Below, piece by piece: positions 1 through 9,102 of a stretch of DNA of 40,045 nucleotides. Below the pieces are notes generated by a model. That model saw only the letters and a program-made list of their open reading frames with translations. It was not told the DNA's origin and ran no database searches. Position numbers and translations under genes: made by a program. This stretch comes from Nocardioidaceae bacterium (GTDB lineage: Bacteria > Actinomycetota > Actinomycetes > Propionibacteriales > Nocardioidaceae): NCBI GenBank assembly GCA_013695785.1, contig JACCZT010000034.1:1-40045 (forward strand), read 5' to 3'. Positions within the stretch are counted from its first letter, which is position 1; each line of letters opens with the position of its first letter.

Positions 1-1
1 G

Positions 2-625
2 AACATCATCCGGGCGGGATTGACCACGATCCTCAACGGCCAACCCGACATCGAGGTGATCGGCCAGGCCGCCGATGGCCACGAGGCCGTCGCGCTCGCT
101 CGCCGGTTACACCCCGATGTGTGCCTGTTCGACATCCGGATGCCGCACCTGGACGGCGTCGAGGCAACCCGCCTACTCGCCGGACCCGACATCGACGAAC
201 CGCTGGCGGTCGTCGTCATCACCACCTTCGACACCGACGAATACGTCAGCGGCGCCCTCAAAGCGGGCGCCAGAGGCTTCCTTCTCAAAGACGCCGGACC
301 AGACCTGTTGGTCCAAGCCATCCACGCCGCCGCCGAGGGCGACGCCCTCATCGCCCCAAGCATCACCGCCCGCCTGCTCGCCAGCTTCGCCGACTCCGCA
401 ACCTCCTCGGAGCGGGCGCAACCATTCGTCCCCCTCACCCAACGGGAGGAAGAAGTTCTCGTCACCGTCGCCAAGGGCTTGTCCAACGCCGAGATCGCCG
501 ACGAACTCCACATCAGCCTCAGCACCGTCAAGTTCCACGTCGCCAGCCTCATGAACAAGATCGGTGCCCGCAACCGCGTCCAGATCGCCATCTGGGCCTA
601 CGAGACCAAGCGAGTGCGGCCCTGA
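2..625 (+). CDS. LuxR/NarL-family response regulator, 5'-truncated by window edge
   Basis: Frame is open to the window edge (NIIRAGLTTILNGQPDIEVIGQAADG); receiver motifs FDIRMPHLDGVEATR and LLKDAG; C-terminal HTH LTQREEEVLVTVAKGLSNAEIADELHISLSTVKFHVASLMNKIGARNRVQ; stop at 623-625. Confidence 0.93.
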   Translation, partial: NIIRAGLTTILNGQPDIEVIGQAADGHEAVALARRLHPDVCLFDIRMPHLDGVEATRLLAGPDIDEPLAVVVITTFDTDEYVSGALKAGARGFLLKDAGPDLLVQAIHAAAEGDALIAPSITARLLASFADSATSSERAQPFVPLTQREEEVLVTVAKGLSNAEIADELHISLSTVKFHVASLMNKIGARNRVQIAIWAYETKRVRP

Positions 626-888
626 CCACTCCCGGACCACGGACATCGCGGACCCACCAAGCCTCACCACCGGTGCGGCCGACAATTTCCGAGGATGCGC
701 GTCTCGTGATGACGGAGGCGCGTCTATCCGCCGCGAGAGACGGGGTTGTCGATCCAGTTCCGCCTCCGACCCGCCAGGCGATGCGTTCGCCGGTCTCCTG
801 CCTTGGCCATGAGGTCCTGGTAAAGGTGTGACTGGTGGGGCAGGCGTGTCGTCGCGGCGATGGGGTGGTGCCGCCCTAGCCTGACACC

Positions 889-1914
889 ATGGCCAGCAGC
901 TTGATGGGGCGCGACATGGCCGTGGACCTCGGCACCGCCAACACGTTGGTGTACGTCCGCGGCCGCGGCGTGATGCTCAACGAGCCCTCCGTCGTCGCCC
1001 TCAACGCGCAGACCCGCGAGATCCTCGCGGTCGGCACCGAGGCCAAGCGCATGCTCGGGCGGACCCCCGAGGCGATCACCGCGATCCGGCCGATGAAGGA
1101 CGGCGTCATCGCCGACTTCGAGTCGACCGAGCAGATGCTGCGCATCTTCATCCAACGCGTGCACCGCCGCCGCTACTTCGCCAAGCCGCGCCTGGTGGTC
1201 TGCGTACCTAGCGGCATCACCTCGGTCGAGCAACGCGCGGTCAAGGAGGCGGGCTACCAGGCGGGCGCGCGCCAGGTCTACATCATCGAGGAGCCGATGG
1301 CGGCTGCGCTCGGTGCCGGCCTGCCCGTCCACGAGGCCACCGGCAACATGATCGTCGACGTCGGCGGCGGCACCACCGAGGTCGCCGTCATCTCGCTGGG
1401 CGGCATCGTCACCAGCATGTCGATCCGTACCGCCGGCGACGACCTCGACCAGGCGATCATCTCGTGGTTCAAGAAGGAACACTCGCTGATGGTGGGGGAG
1501 CGGACCGCCGAGGAGATCAAGATCGCCGTCGGCTCGGCGTTCCCGCTACCCGACGAGCCCGAGGCCCAGATCCGTGGCCGCGACCTGGTCAGCGGTCTGC
1601 CACGGACGGTCACGGTCGCGACGGCCGAGGTGCGTCAAGCCCTCGAGGAGCCGGTGCAGGACATCGTCGACGCCGTGCGGACGACGCTGGACAAGACGCC
1701 GCCTGAGCTCGCCGGAGACATCATGGACCGCGGCCTGGTGCTCACCGGTGGCGGCGCACTCCTGCGCGGGCTCGACGAGCGGCTGCGACACGAGACGCAG
1801 ATGCCGGTGCACATCGCCGAGGACCCGTTGCACTCCGTGGCGATGGGCGCGGGCAAATGTGTGGAGGAGTTCGAGGCGCTTCGGCAGGTGCTCACCTCCG
1901 AGCCCCGGCACTGA
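889..1914 (+). CDS. mreB: Rod shape-determining protein MreB
   Basis: MreB/actin-fold motifs DLGTANTLVYVRGRG, VVCVPSGITSVEQRAVKEA, MIVDVGGGTTEVAVISLGG; followed by mreC and mreD. Confidence 0.97.
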   Translation: MASSLMGRDMAVDLGTANTLVYVRGRGVMLNEPSVVALNAQTREILAVGTEAKRMLGRTPEAITAIRPMKDGVIADFESTEQMLRIFIQRVHRRRYFAKPRLVVCVPSGITSVEQRAVKEAGYQAGARQVYIIEEPMAAALGAGLPVHEATGNMIVDVGGGTTEVAVISLGGIVTSMSIRTAGDDLDQAIISWFKKEHSLMVGERTAEEIKIAVGSAFPLPDEPEAQIRGRDLVSGLPRTVTVATAEVRQALEEPVQDIVDAVRTTLDKTPPELAGDIMDRGLVLTGGGALLRGLDERLRHETQMPVHIAEDPLHSVAMGAGKCVEEFEALRQVLTSEPRH

Positions 1915-1923
1915 GGCGCGCCC

Positions 1924-2787
1924 ATGCTGATGCGTACCCCGCGACGTGATGACAACCGCTCGCGCACCCGGTTGGTGCTCCTGGTCCTTGCCGCCGTCGC
2001 GGTGATCAGCCTCGACGCCGGTCTGGGTACGTCCTCGCCCGCGCAGCCGGTGCGCGACGCCGCCAGCAGTGTCCTCGGACCGGTCGAGTCCGTCGCGCAC
2101 AAGGCGTTGACTCCGGTACGCGCGATCGGCGACCTCTTCACCACCCGCGCCGACCTGCGCCGCGACAACGACGCCCTGCTCGAGGAGAACGCGCGGCTGC
2201 GCAACCAGGCCAACACCGCAGGCGTCGACACCGCACGACTCGAGGAGCTCGAAGGCATCGCCGACCTGAGCACGGCGAACGGGTTCGAGACCGTGCAGGC
2301 ACAGGTCGTCGCCATCGGCGGGGCGCAGTCGTTCTCGCGCGCCGTGACCATCGACGTCGGCACCGCGCAGGGTGTGCGCCGCGACATGACGGTGCTCAAC
2401 GCCGACGGGCTCGTCGGCCGGGTCGTCGGCGTCTCGCGGAGCAACGCGACGGTCCTGCTCCTGGTGGATGCCCGGTCCACGGTCGGTGCACGGCTGTCCG
2501 GTGACAGCGAGCTCGGGTTCGTACGCGGCGACGGTGACCTCTCCGGTGCCGGCCGGTTGACATTGTCGACCGTCGATGCGGCCGCCGTACCCATCGAGGG
2601 CGACAGCGTGGTTTCGTGGGGCTCGCGCGGGCAGGTGCCGTATGTGGCCGGCGTACCGATCGGCCGGGTCGAGAGCGTAGCCTCCAGCCCGCGGGACCAG
2701 TCGCGCACCGTAACGCTTGCGCCGTACGCGGACTTCTCGGCCCTCGACGTCGTCGGAGTCGTCGTCGCGCGGACGAAGGGTCGCTGA
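1924..2787 (+). CDS. mreC: Rod shape-determining protein MreC
   Basis: N-terminal TM plus coiled coil, MreC core (VVAIGGAQSFSRAVTIDVGTAQGVRRDMTVLNADGLVGRVVGV); position between mreB and mreD. Confidence 0.94.
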   Translation: MLMRTPRRDDNRSRTRLVLLVLAAVAVISLDAGLGTSSPAQPVRDAASSVLGPVESVAHKALTPVRAIGDLFTTRADLRRDNDALLEENARLRNQANTAGVDTARLEELEGIADLSTANGFETVQAQVVAIGGAQSFSRAVTIDVGTAQGVRRDMTVLNADGLVGRVVGVSRSNATVLLLVDARSTVGARLSGDSELGFVRGDGDLSGAGRLTLSTVDAAAVPIEGDSVVSWGSRGQVPYVAGVPIGRVESVASSPRDQSRTVTLAPYADFSALDVVGVVVARTKGR

Positions 2788-2788
2788 G

Positions 2789-3322
2789 ATGTCCGCGATC
2801 CGCCCGGCGCTGGTCGCCGTCTGCGTCATCGTCTGCGTCGTTCTCCAGCTCAGCGTGTTCACGCAGCTGGCCGTTGCCGCGGTCGTGCCCGACATCGCCA
2901 TGGTGTTCGTGATCGCTGCGGCGCTGGCCCGTGGCCCGTCCTACGCGGCCGGCCTCGGGTTCTGCGCCGGTCTGGTGCTCGACCTGGCGCCGCCGGCGGA
3001 TCACACACTGGGTCGCTGGGCCCTGACCTTCGTCATCGTCGGCTACCTCGCCGGGCTCGTCCGCCAGGACACCAACCGCTCGGTGGTCGCCTCGGCCGCC
3101 TGTGTCGCCGCATCGGTCTTTATCGGGACGTCGGTGTTCGCACTGTCAGGCATCGTGCTCGGCGAGAGCGGCGTCAGCATCGCCAGGGCCCTGCAGGTGA
3201 TCCCGCTCGCGGTGTTGTACGACGTCGCTGTCGCGCTCGTCCTGCTTCCCGTCGCGCGCGCCGTCCTGGTCGGGCGGGACAGCGCTCCTGCCCAGAGCCG
3301 CGTGGGGGTTGGTGTCCGGTGA
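2789..3322 (+). CDS. mreD: Rod shape-determining protein MreD
   Basis: Hydrophobic multi-TM protein starting MSAIRPALVAVCVIVC; located between mreC and PBP2. Start refined from ORF 2717 to the ATG at 2789. Confidence 0.9.
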   Translation: MSAIRPALVAVCVIVCVVLQLSVFTQLAVAAVVPDIAMVFVIAAALARGPSYAAGLGFCAGLVLDLAPPADHTLGRWALTFVIVGYLAGLVRQDTNRSVVASAACVAASVFIGTSVFALSGIVLGESGVSIARALQVIPLAVLYDVAVALVLLPVARAVLVGRDSAPAQSRVGVGVR

Positions 3323-5403
3323 CCACCCTGACCCGTGGCCGTTTCGTGGTCATCCAGGTCCTCGTGCTCGCACTCTTCTGCTCGCTGCTGGGTCGCCTGT
3401 GGTACCTCCAGGTCGTCGGTGGCGACAGCTACCGGGCGCAGGCGCAGAGCAACGCCGTGCGGGACGTCATCGTGCAGCCGCAGCGAGGTCTCATCGTCGA
3501 CTCCACAGGTCGGTCACTGGTCGCCAACCGGCTCGCGTGGGTGGTGACGGTGGACCGCTCCCGGCTCGCAGTCCTGCCCACCGCCGAGCAGTCCGCGACG
3601 CTACGCCAGCTCGGCCGCACGCTCGGCCTGCCGTACGGCCAGGTCCTCGCCCAGACCAAGCTGTGCGGAGAGAAGGGTGCGCCCGACGCGGGCCTCTGCT
3701 GGAACGGGTCGCCGTACGAGGCGGTCCCGGTCGCGGCCGACGTCGACGAGGACGTAGCACTGGCCATCGCAGAACGGCCGGAGGACTTCCCCGCCGTTGA
3801 GGTCCAGCAGCAGAACGTCCGGTCCTACCCCACGCCCTACGGCGCCAACGCCGCACACCTGCTGGGCTACGTGACGTCGGTGACAGAGGACGAGTACGCA
3901 GCGGCGAAGCAGGACGACGACACCACGCTCAACGCAGCCTCCCAGGTCGGCCGGTCGGGCCTGGAACGGTCGTACGACAGGTTCCTGCGCGGCCTGCCCG
4001 GGTCGACCGGCAAGTCGGTGGACTCCAGCGGCCGCGTCATCGGCAGCGCGGGCGCGACCCCAGCGCGGCCGGGGGACACCCTCGTGACGAGCATCGATGC
4101 CAAGGTCCAGGCCAAGGCCGAGGACGAGCTGCGTGCGGCGATCATGACCGCACGGCAGACCCACGACGACGTCACCGGTGAGGACTACAAGGCGACGTCG
4201 GGCGCGATGGTCGTGATGGAGGCCAAGACCGGTCGTCTGGTCGCCTCGGCGAGCTACCCGACGTACGACCCCGAGGTCTGGGTCGGGGGCATCAGCAGCA
4301 GGCAGCTCAAGAGCCTGTACTCCAAGGACGCCGGCGAGCCGCTGCTGTCACGCGCCACGCAGGGGCAGCTGGCACCGGGCTCGACGTTCAAGCCCGTCAC
4401 GGCCGCCGGAGCACTCGACAGCGGGTACCCCACCTCCACCGAGCTCGACTGCTCCAGCTCGTTCCAGGTCGGCAACCGGATCTTCAAGAACTACGAGTCC
4501 GCGTCGTACGGGCCGATCGACTTCGCCAGCGCGCTGCAGCTGTCGTGCGACACGTTCTTCTACCGCATCGCCTACGCCGAGTGGCTGCGCCAGGGCGGTG
4601 ACGACCCCGACCGAAAGGATGTCCTGGTCGAGAACGCCAAGAGGTTCGGGTTCGGCCGCCAGACCGGCATCGACCTGCCAGGTGAGGCCAGCGGACGGAT
4701 CGCCGACCGGGCCTGGCGCCGCCAGTACTGGAAGGACAACAAGGACTACTACTGCAAGATCGGCCGCTCGTCGTCGGCGAACGACTACCTGCACCTGTTC
4801 GCCCGGGAGTTCTGCGTCGACGGCTATCTCTACCGTGCCGGTGACGCGGTCAACTTCGCCATCGGCCAGGGCGACACCCTCGTCACGCCGATGCAGCTCG
4901 CGGTCGTGTACGCCGCTCTGTCCAACGGCGGCGCGCTGTTCGAGCCGCGTGTCGCTAAGGCGGTCGTGGACCCCTACGGCGACGTCGTCAAACGGATCCC
5001 ACCGCACCGGGCCGGTTCGCTCCCGATCTCCGATCGGCACCGCGACTACATCGACGACGCCCTGCTCGGCACGGCCAAGACCGGGACGATGGCCTGGAAG
5101 ATGCAAGGCTTCCCGCTCGAGGAGGTGCAGGTGCGCGCCAAGACCGGCACCGCGGAGGTGCAGGGCAAGCAGACCACCGGCTGGGTCGCGACGTACGACG
5201 AGAACTACGTGGTGATCATGATGATGGAGCAGGGCGGCACCGGCTCGGGCAGCTCCGGCGACGCCGTCCGGCACATGTGGGAGGCGCTGTACGGCATCGA
5301 CGGCGATCGGGTCGACCCGGCGGCGTCGCTGCTGCCCGCGGGACAGACGCCGTCGTCGCTGCCGGTCTTCGGCCGCGACGGCACGGTGGAAGCGCCCCGA
5401 TGA
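3319..5403 (+). CDS. mrdA: Penicillin-binding protein 2 (class B transpeptidase)
   Basis: PBP dimerisation domain (QPQRGLIVDSTGRSLVANR), catalytic GSTFKP, SCD and KTGTAE motifs; GTG start overlaps the mreD stop. Confidence 0.95.
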   Translation: MTTLTRGRFVVIQVLVLALFCSLLGRLWYLQVVGGDSYRAQAQSNAVRDVIVQPQRGLIVDSTGRSLVANRLAWVVTVDRSRLAVLPTAEQSATLRQLGRTLGLPYGQVLAQTKLCGEKGAPDAGLCWNGSPYEAVPVAADVDEDVALAIAERPEDFPAVEVQQQNVRSYPTPYGANAAHLLGYVTSVTEDEYAAAKQDDDTTLNAASQVGRSGLERSYDRFLRGLPGSTGKSVDSSGRVIGSAGATPARPGDTLVTSIDAKVQAKAEDELRAAIMTARQTHDDVTGEDYKATSGAMVVMEAKTGRLVASASYPTYDPEVWVGGISSRQLKSLYSKDAGEPLLSRATQGQLAPGSTFKPVTAAGALDSGYPTSTELDCSSSFQVGNRIFKNYESASYGPIDFASALQLSCDTFFYRIAYAEWLRQGGDDPDRKDVLVENAKRFGFGRQTGIDLPGEASGRIADRAWRRQYWKDNKDYYCKIGRSSSANDYLHLFAREFCVDGYLYRAGDAVNFAIGQGDTLVTPMQLAVVYAALSNGGALFEPRVAKAVVDPYGDVVKRIPPHRAGSLPISDRHRDYIDDALLGTAKTGTMAWKMQGFPLEEVQVRAKTGTAEVQGKQTTGWVATYDENYVVIMMMEQGGTGSGSSGDAVRHMWEALYGIDGDRVDPAASLLPAGQTPSSLPVFGRDGTVEAPR

Positions 5404-6602
5404 CGGTCCTGCACGCGCCGCGCGTCGTACGGCGGCACCGGTGGGCCGACCTGGACTGGTGGCTCGTCATCGCCGTCGCGTTGCTCGTGCTCATCGGCAC
5501 CGTGCTCATTTGGTCGGCGACCTCGCACCGTGACGACCTGACCGGTGGCCGCCCGACGGCCTACTTGTCCAAGCAGGGCGTCAACGTCGTCATCGCCGTC
5601 ACCCTCGGCGGCCTCATCGCTGCGACGGACCGCCGGTCGATCCGCGTCTGGGCTCCCCTCATCTACATCGGTTCGGTCGTGGGGCTGCTGCTCGTCTTCG
5701 TGCCCGGCGTCGGGGCGACGATCAACGGCTCCCACTCCTGGTTGGACGTCGGTGGTCTGTCGATCCAGCCTGTGGAGTTCGCCAAGGTCGGCGTGATCGT
5801 GGGGATGGCGCTGGTCCTGGCCGAACGAGCCGAAGCCGGCCTGCGAAGCGTCATGCGTGACTCGGACCTGCTGCCCGCCCTCGCGATCGCCGCTGTGCCG
5901 GCGGTCCTCATCCTGGCTCAGCCCGACCTCGGCTCACTGATGGTCCTGGCCGCCATCGTCTTCGGTGTCCTCGCGATGGCCGGGACCGCCAAGCGTTGGC
6001 TGGGCGCGTTGCTGGCCGTCGGCGTCACCGCCCTGGTGCTCGCCGTGGCCGTCGGGGTGTTGCAGGAGTACCAGCTGTCGCGCTTCGAGGCCTTCGCCGA
6101 TCCGTCCCTGGACCCGCGGGGTGCTGGCTACAACACCATCCAGGCACGCATCGCGATCGGCAACGGTGGCGTGCTCGGCCAAGGACTGTTCCAGGGGTCG
6201 CAGACCCAGAGCGGCTTCGTCCCCGAGCAGCACACCGACTTCATCTTCACCGTCGCCGGAGAGGAGCTCGGGCTCGTCGGGTCCGCCGCCGTCATCATGC
6301 TGCTCGGCGTCGTGCTGTGGCGGTGCCTGCGGATCGCCCGTCAGGCCGACGACCTCTTCGGCCGGCTCGCCGCGGTCGGCATCGCCTGCTGGTTCGGGTT
6401 CCAGTCGTTCCAGAACATCGGCATGTGCCTGGGGATCATGCCGGTGACGGGGGTCCCGCTGCCGTTCGTCTCCTACGGCGGTACGTCGATGTTCGCGTCC
6501 ATGATGGCGGTGGGGCTGCTGCTCAACATCCGCCGCCGGGCCGGTGGGCCCACCGGTCACGGTGTCGTGGTGCGGTCACGCCTGCAGCGCAGCCGCTTCT
6601 GA
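5400..6602 (+). CDS. rodA: Rod shape-determining protein RodA (SEDS glycosyltransferase)
   Basis: SEDS motifs (GSHSWLDVGGLSIQPVEFAKVG, SGFVPEQHTDFIFTVAGEELG, PVTGVPLPFVSYGGTSM); ATGA overlap with the PBP2 stop. Confidence 0.95.
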   Translation: MTVLHAPRVVRRHRWADLDWWLVIAVALLVLIGTVLIWSATSHRDDLTGGRPTAYLSKQGVNVVIAVTLGGLIAATDRRSIRVWAPLIYIGSVVGLLLVFVPGVGATINGSHSWLDVGGLSIQPVEFAKVGVIVGMALVLAERAEAGLRSVMRDSDLLPALAIAAVPAVLILAQPDLGSLMVLAAIVFGVLAMAGTAKRWLGALLAVGVTALVLAVAVGVLQEYQLSRFEAFADPSLDPRGAGYNTIQARIAIGNGGVLGQGLFQGSQTQSGFVPEQHTDFIFTVAGEELGLVGSAAVIMLLGVVLWRCLRIARQADDLFGRLAAVGIACWFGFQSFQNIGMCLGIMPVTGVPLPFVSYGGTSMFASMMAVGLLLNIRRRAGGPTGHGVVVRSRLQRSRF

Positions 6603-6642
6603 GGGGCCGGCGTCGCCGCGACCAGCGGCTAGGCTGTGCCGC

Positions 6643-8586
6643 ATGCCTGCGCCCACCGCCCTGAGCGTCTTCGACCGCCTGGAGCCGCTGTTGCCGAGGA
6701 TCGGCAAGCCGATCCAGTACCTCGGCGGGGAGCTCAACTCCACGGTCAAGGTCTGGGACTCGGTCACGGTCCGCTGGGCGCTGATGTACCCCGACGCGTA
6801 CGAGGTCGGACTGCCCAACCAGGGCGTGCAGATCCTCTACGAGATCCTGAACGAGCGCGACTGGATCCTGGCCGAGCGGACGTACGCCGTCTTCTCGGAC
6901 ATGGAAGACCTGATGCGCGCCCACGGCATCCCGCAGTTCACCGTCGACGCGCACCGGCCGGTGCGTGCCTTCGACCTGCTGGGGATCTCCTTCTCCACCG
7001 AGCTCGGCTACACCAACATGCTCACCGCACTCGACCTCGCAGGCATCCCCCTGCACGCCGCCGACCGTACCGACGACGACCCGCTCGTGCTCGCCGGTGG
7101 ACACTCGGCCTTCAACCCCGAGCCGATCGCCGACTTCATCGACGCGGCCGTCCTCGGCGACGGCGAGGAGATCGTCCTCGCCATCAGCGACCTGGTCCGC
7201 GAGTGGAAGGACGAGGGCTGCCCGGGTGGTCGCGACGAGGTGCTCATGCGGCTCGCCGCGTCCGGCGGCGTGTACGTCCCGGCCTTCTACGACGTCTCCT
7301 ACCTCCCGGACGGGAGGATCCAGCGCGTGGTGCCCAACCGCGCCGGCGTCCCGTGGCGGGTCAGCAAGCACACCCTGATGGACCTCGACGCGTGGCCGTA
7401 CCCCAAGAACCCCCTCGTGCCGCTGGCCGAGACCGTCCATGAGCGCTACTCGGTGGAGATCTTCCGTGGTTGCACGCGGGGCTGCCGGTTCTGCCAGGCC
7501 GGCATGATCACCCGACCCGTGCGCGAGCGCAGCATCACCACCATCGGGGCGATGGTCGAGAACGGCCTGGCCAAGTCCGGTTTCGAGGAGGTCGGGCTGC
7601 TGAGCCTGTCCAGCGCGGACCACTCCGAGATCGCCGAGGTCGCCAAGGGCCTCGGCGACAGGTACGAAGGCACCAACACCTCCCTGTCGCTGCCGTCCAC
7701 CCGCGTGGACGCCTTCAACATCACCCTGGCCAACGAGTTCAGCCGCAACGGCCGCCGGTCCGGCCTGACGTTCGCGCCCGAGGGTGGCAGTGAACGGCTG
7801 CGCAAGGTGATCAACAAGATGGTCAGTGAGGAGGACCTGATCCGGACCGTCTCGGCGGCGTTCTCGCACGGCTGGCGCCAGGTCAAGCTCTACTTCATGT
7901 GCGGGTTGCCCACCGAGACCGACGACGACGTCATGCAGATCGGCGACCTGGCGCGCAAGGTGATCGAGACCGGACGGGAGGTCTCGGGGCGCAAGGACAT
8001 TCGGTGCACCGTCTCGATCGGGGGGTTCGTACCCAAGCCGCACACGCCGTTCCAGTGGGCGAGCCAGCTCGACCACGAGACGACCGACGCCCGCCTGGCC
8101 AAGCTGCGCGAGTCGGTGCGCTCGGACAAGAAGTACGGTCGCTCGATCGGCTTTCGCTACCACGACGGCAAGCCCGGCATCGTCGAAGGCCTGCTGTCGC
8201 GCGGCGACCGCCGGGTCGGGCGCATCATCGAGGCGGTCTGGCGTGACGGCGGCAGGTTCGACGGCTGGAGCGAGCACTTCTCCTACGACCGCTGGGCCGA
8301 GTGCACCGAGCAGGTGCTCGCCGGCGAACCGGTCGACCTGGACTGGTACACCGTGCGCGAGCGCGACCACGCCGAGGTGCTGCCCTGGGACCACCTGGAC
8401 TCCGGCCTGGACAAGGACTGGTTGTGGGAGGACTGGCAGGACGCCCTCGACCCCGAAGGCGCGATCGAGGTGGAGGACTGCCGCTGGACGCCGTGCTTCG
8501 ACTGCGGGGTGTGCCCGCAGATGGGCACCGACATCCAGGTAGGCCCCACCGGAGCCAAGCTGCTCCCCATCACGCCCGTGTCGTGA
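6643..8586 (+). CDS. B12-binding-domain radical SAM protein, TIGR03960-like
   Basis: Radical SAM CX3CX2C (EIFRGCTRGCRFCQAGMITRPVRERS), N-terminal B12-binding-like region, C-terminal Cys cluster WTPCFDCGVCPQMGTDIQVG. ATG at 6643 with a -10-like TAGGCT 7 nt upstream. Confidence 0.93.
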   Translation: MPAPTALSVFDRLEPLLPRIGKPIQYLGGELNSTVKVWDSVTVRWALMYPDAYEVGLPNQGVQILYEILNERDWILAERTYAVFSDMEDLMRAHGIPQFTVDAHRPVRAFDLLGISFSTELGYTNMLTALDLAGIPLHAADRTDDDPLVLAGGHSAFNPEPIADFIDAAVLGDGEEIVLAISDLVREWKDEGCPGGRDEVLMRLAASGGVYVPAFYDVSYLPDGRIQRVVPNRAGVPWRVSKHTLMDLDAWPYPKNPLVPLAETVHERYSVEIFRGCTRGCRFCQAGMITRPVRERSITTIGAMVENGLAKSGFEEVGLLSLSSADHSEIAEVAKGLGDRYEGTNTSLSLPSTRVDAFNITLANEFSRNGRRSGLTFAPEGGSERLRKVINKMVSEEDLIRTVSAAFSHGWRQVKLYFMCGLPTETDDDVMQIGDLARKVIETGREVSGRKDIRCTVSIGGFVPKPHTPFQWASQLDHETTDARLAKLRESVRSDKKYGRSIGFRYHDGKPGIVEGLLSRGDRRVGRIIEAVWRDGGRFDGWSEHFSYDRWAECTEQVLAGEPVDLDWYTVRERDHAEVLPWDHLDSGLDKDWLWEDWQDALDPEGAIEVEDCRWTPCFDCGVCPQMGTDIQVGPTGAKLLPITPVS

Positions 8587-9059
8587 CCGTACGCCCCGCC
8601 GGTCGAGCGGACTATGCGGCGCTCGTGGAGCTGCGGCGACGGTCGCGGCTGGAGACCGACGGCGTCGGCCTCGATGCCGAGCCAGAGTTCGACGAGCGGT
8701 TCACGGCGTGGCTGGACGTCCAGCTGGCGCGCGGCTCGCTGGCGTGGGTCGCCGAGGACGCCGGATCGATGGTCGGGATGCTGCTGATGTTCGTGCTGGA
8801 GCGCATGCCCGCACCGGAGCGTCCGCCCTCGCGGTGGGGTTACGTCGTCAACGCCTTCGTCCTTCCCGAGCATCGCGACCGCGGCGTCGGCACGCAGCTC
8901 GTCGCCGCGGCGACCGAACACGCCGATGCTCAGGGGTACGCGCGCCTCGTGCTCACCGCCAGCGATCGAGCCGTCCCCTTGTACGCCCGCGCCGGCTTCT
9001 CCCGCGACCACCCGCTCCTGGTCCGCGAGCCGACTCCGCGGGACCACGTGGGACGCTGA
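8583..9059 (+). CDS. GNAT-family N-acetyltransferase
   Basis: GTG start at 8583 (MTVRPAGRADYAALVELRRRS); acetyl-CoA motif VNAFVLPEHRDRGVGTQLVAAATEHADAQGYARLVL; overlaps the upstream stop. Confidence 0.9.
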   Translation: MTVRPAGRADYAALVELRRRSRLETDGVGLDAEPEFDERFTAWLDVQLARGSLAWVAEDAGSMVGMLLMFVLERMPAPERPPSRWGYVVNAFVLPEHRDRGVGTQLVAAATEHADAQGYARLVLTASDRAVPLYARAGFSRDHPLLVREPTPRDHVGR

Positions 9060-9102
9060 GCTGGCACTCGGTGCGTCGTCGCGGTGCGTCGTGGAGATGG
9101 GC

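Noticed and set aside
1546-2901. Long minus-strand ORF (451 aa) opposite mreB/mreC
   Set aside because: Shadow ORF typical of high-GC codon bias; lies over well-supported mreB-mreC and gives low-complexity R/D/H/V-rich protein with no recognisable domain.
6523-8394. 623-aa minus-strand ORF opposite the radical SAM gene
   Set aside because: Antisense shadow of a gene with intact radical SAM motifs; no domain motifs, unusual composition.
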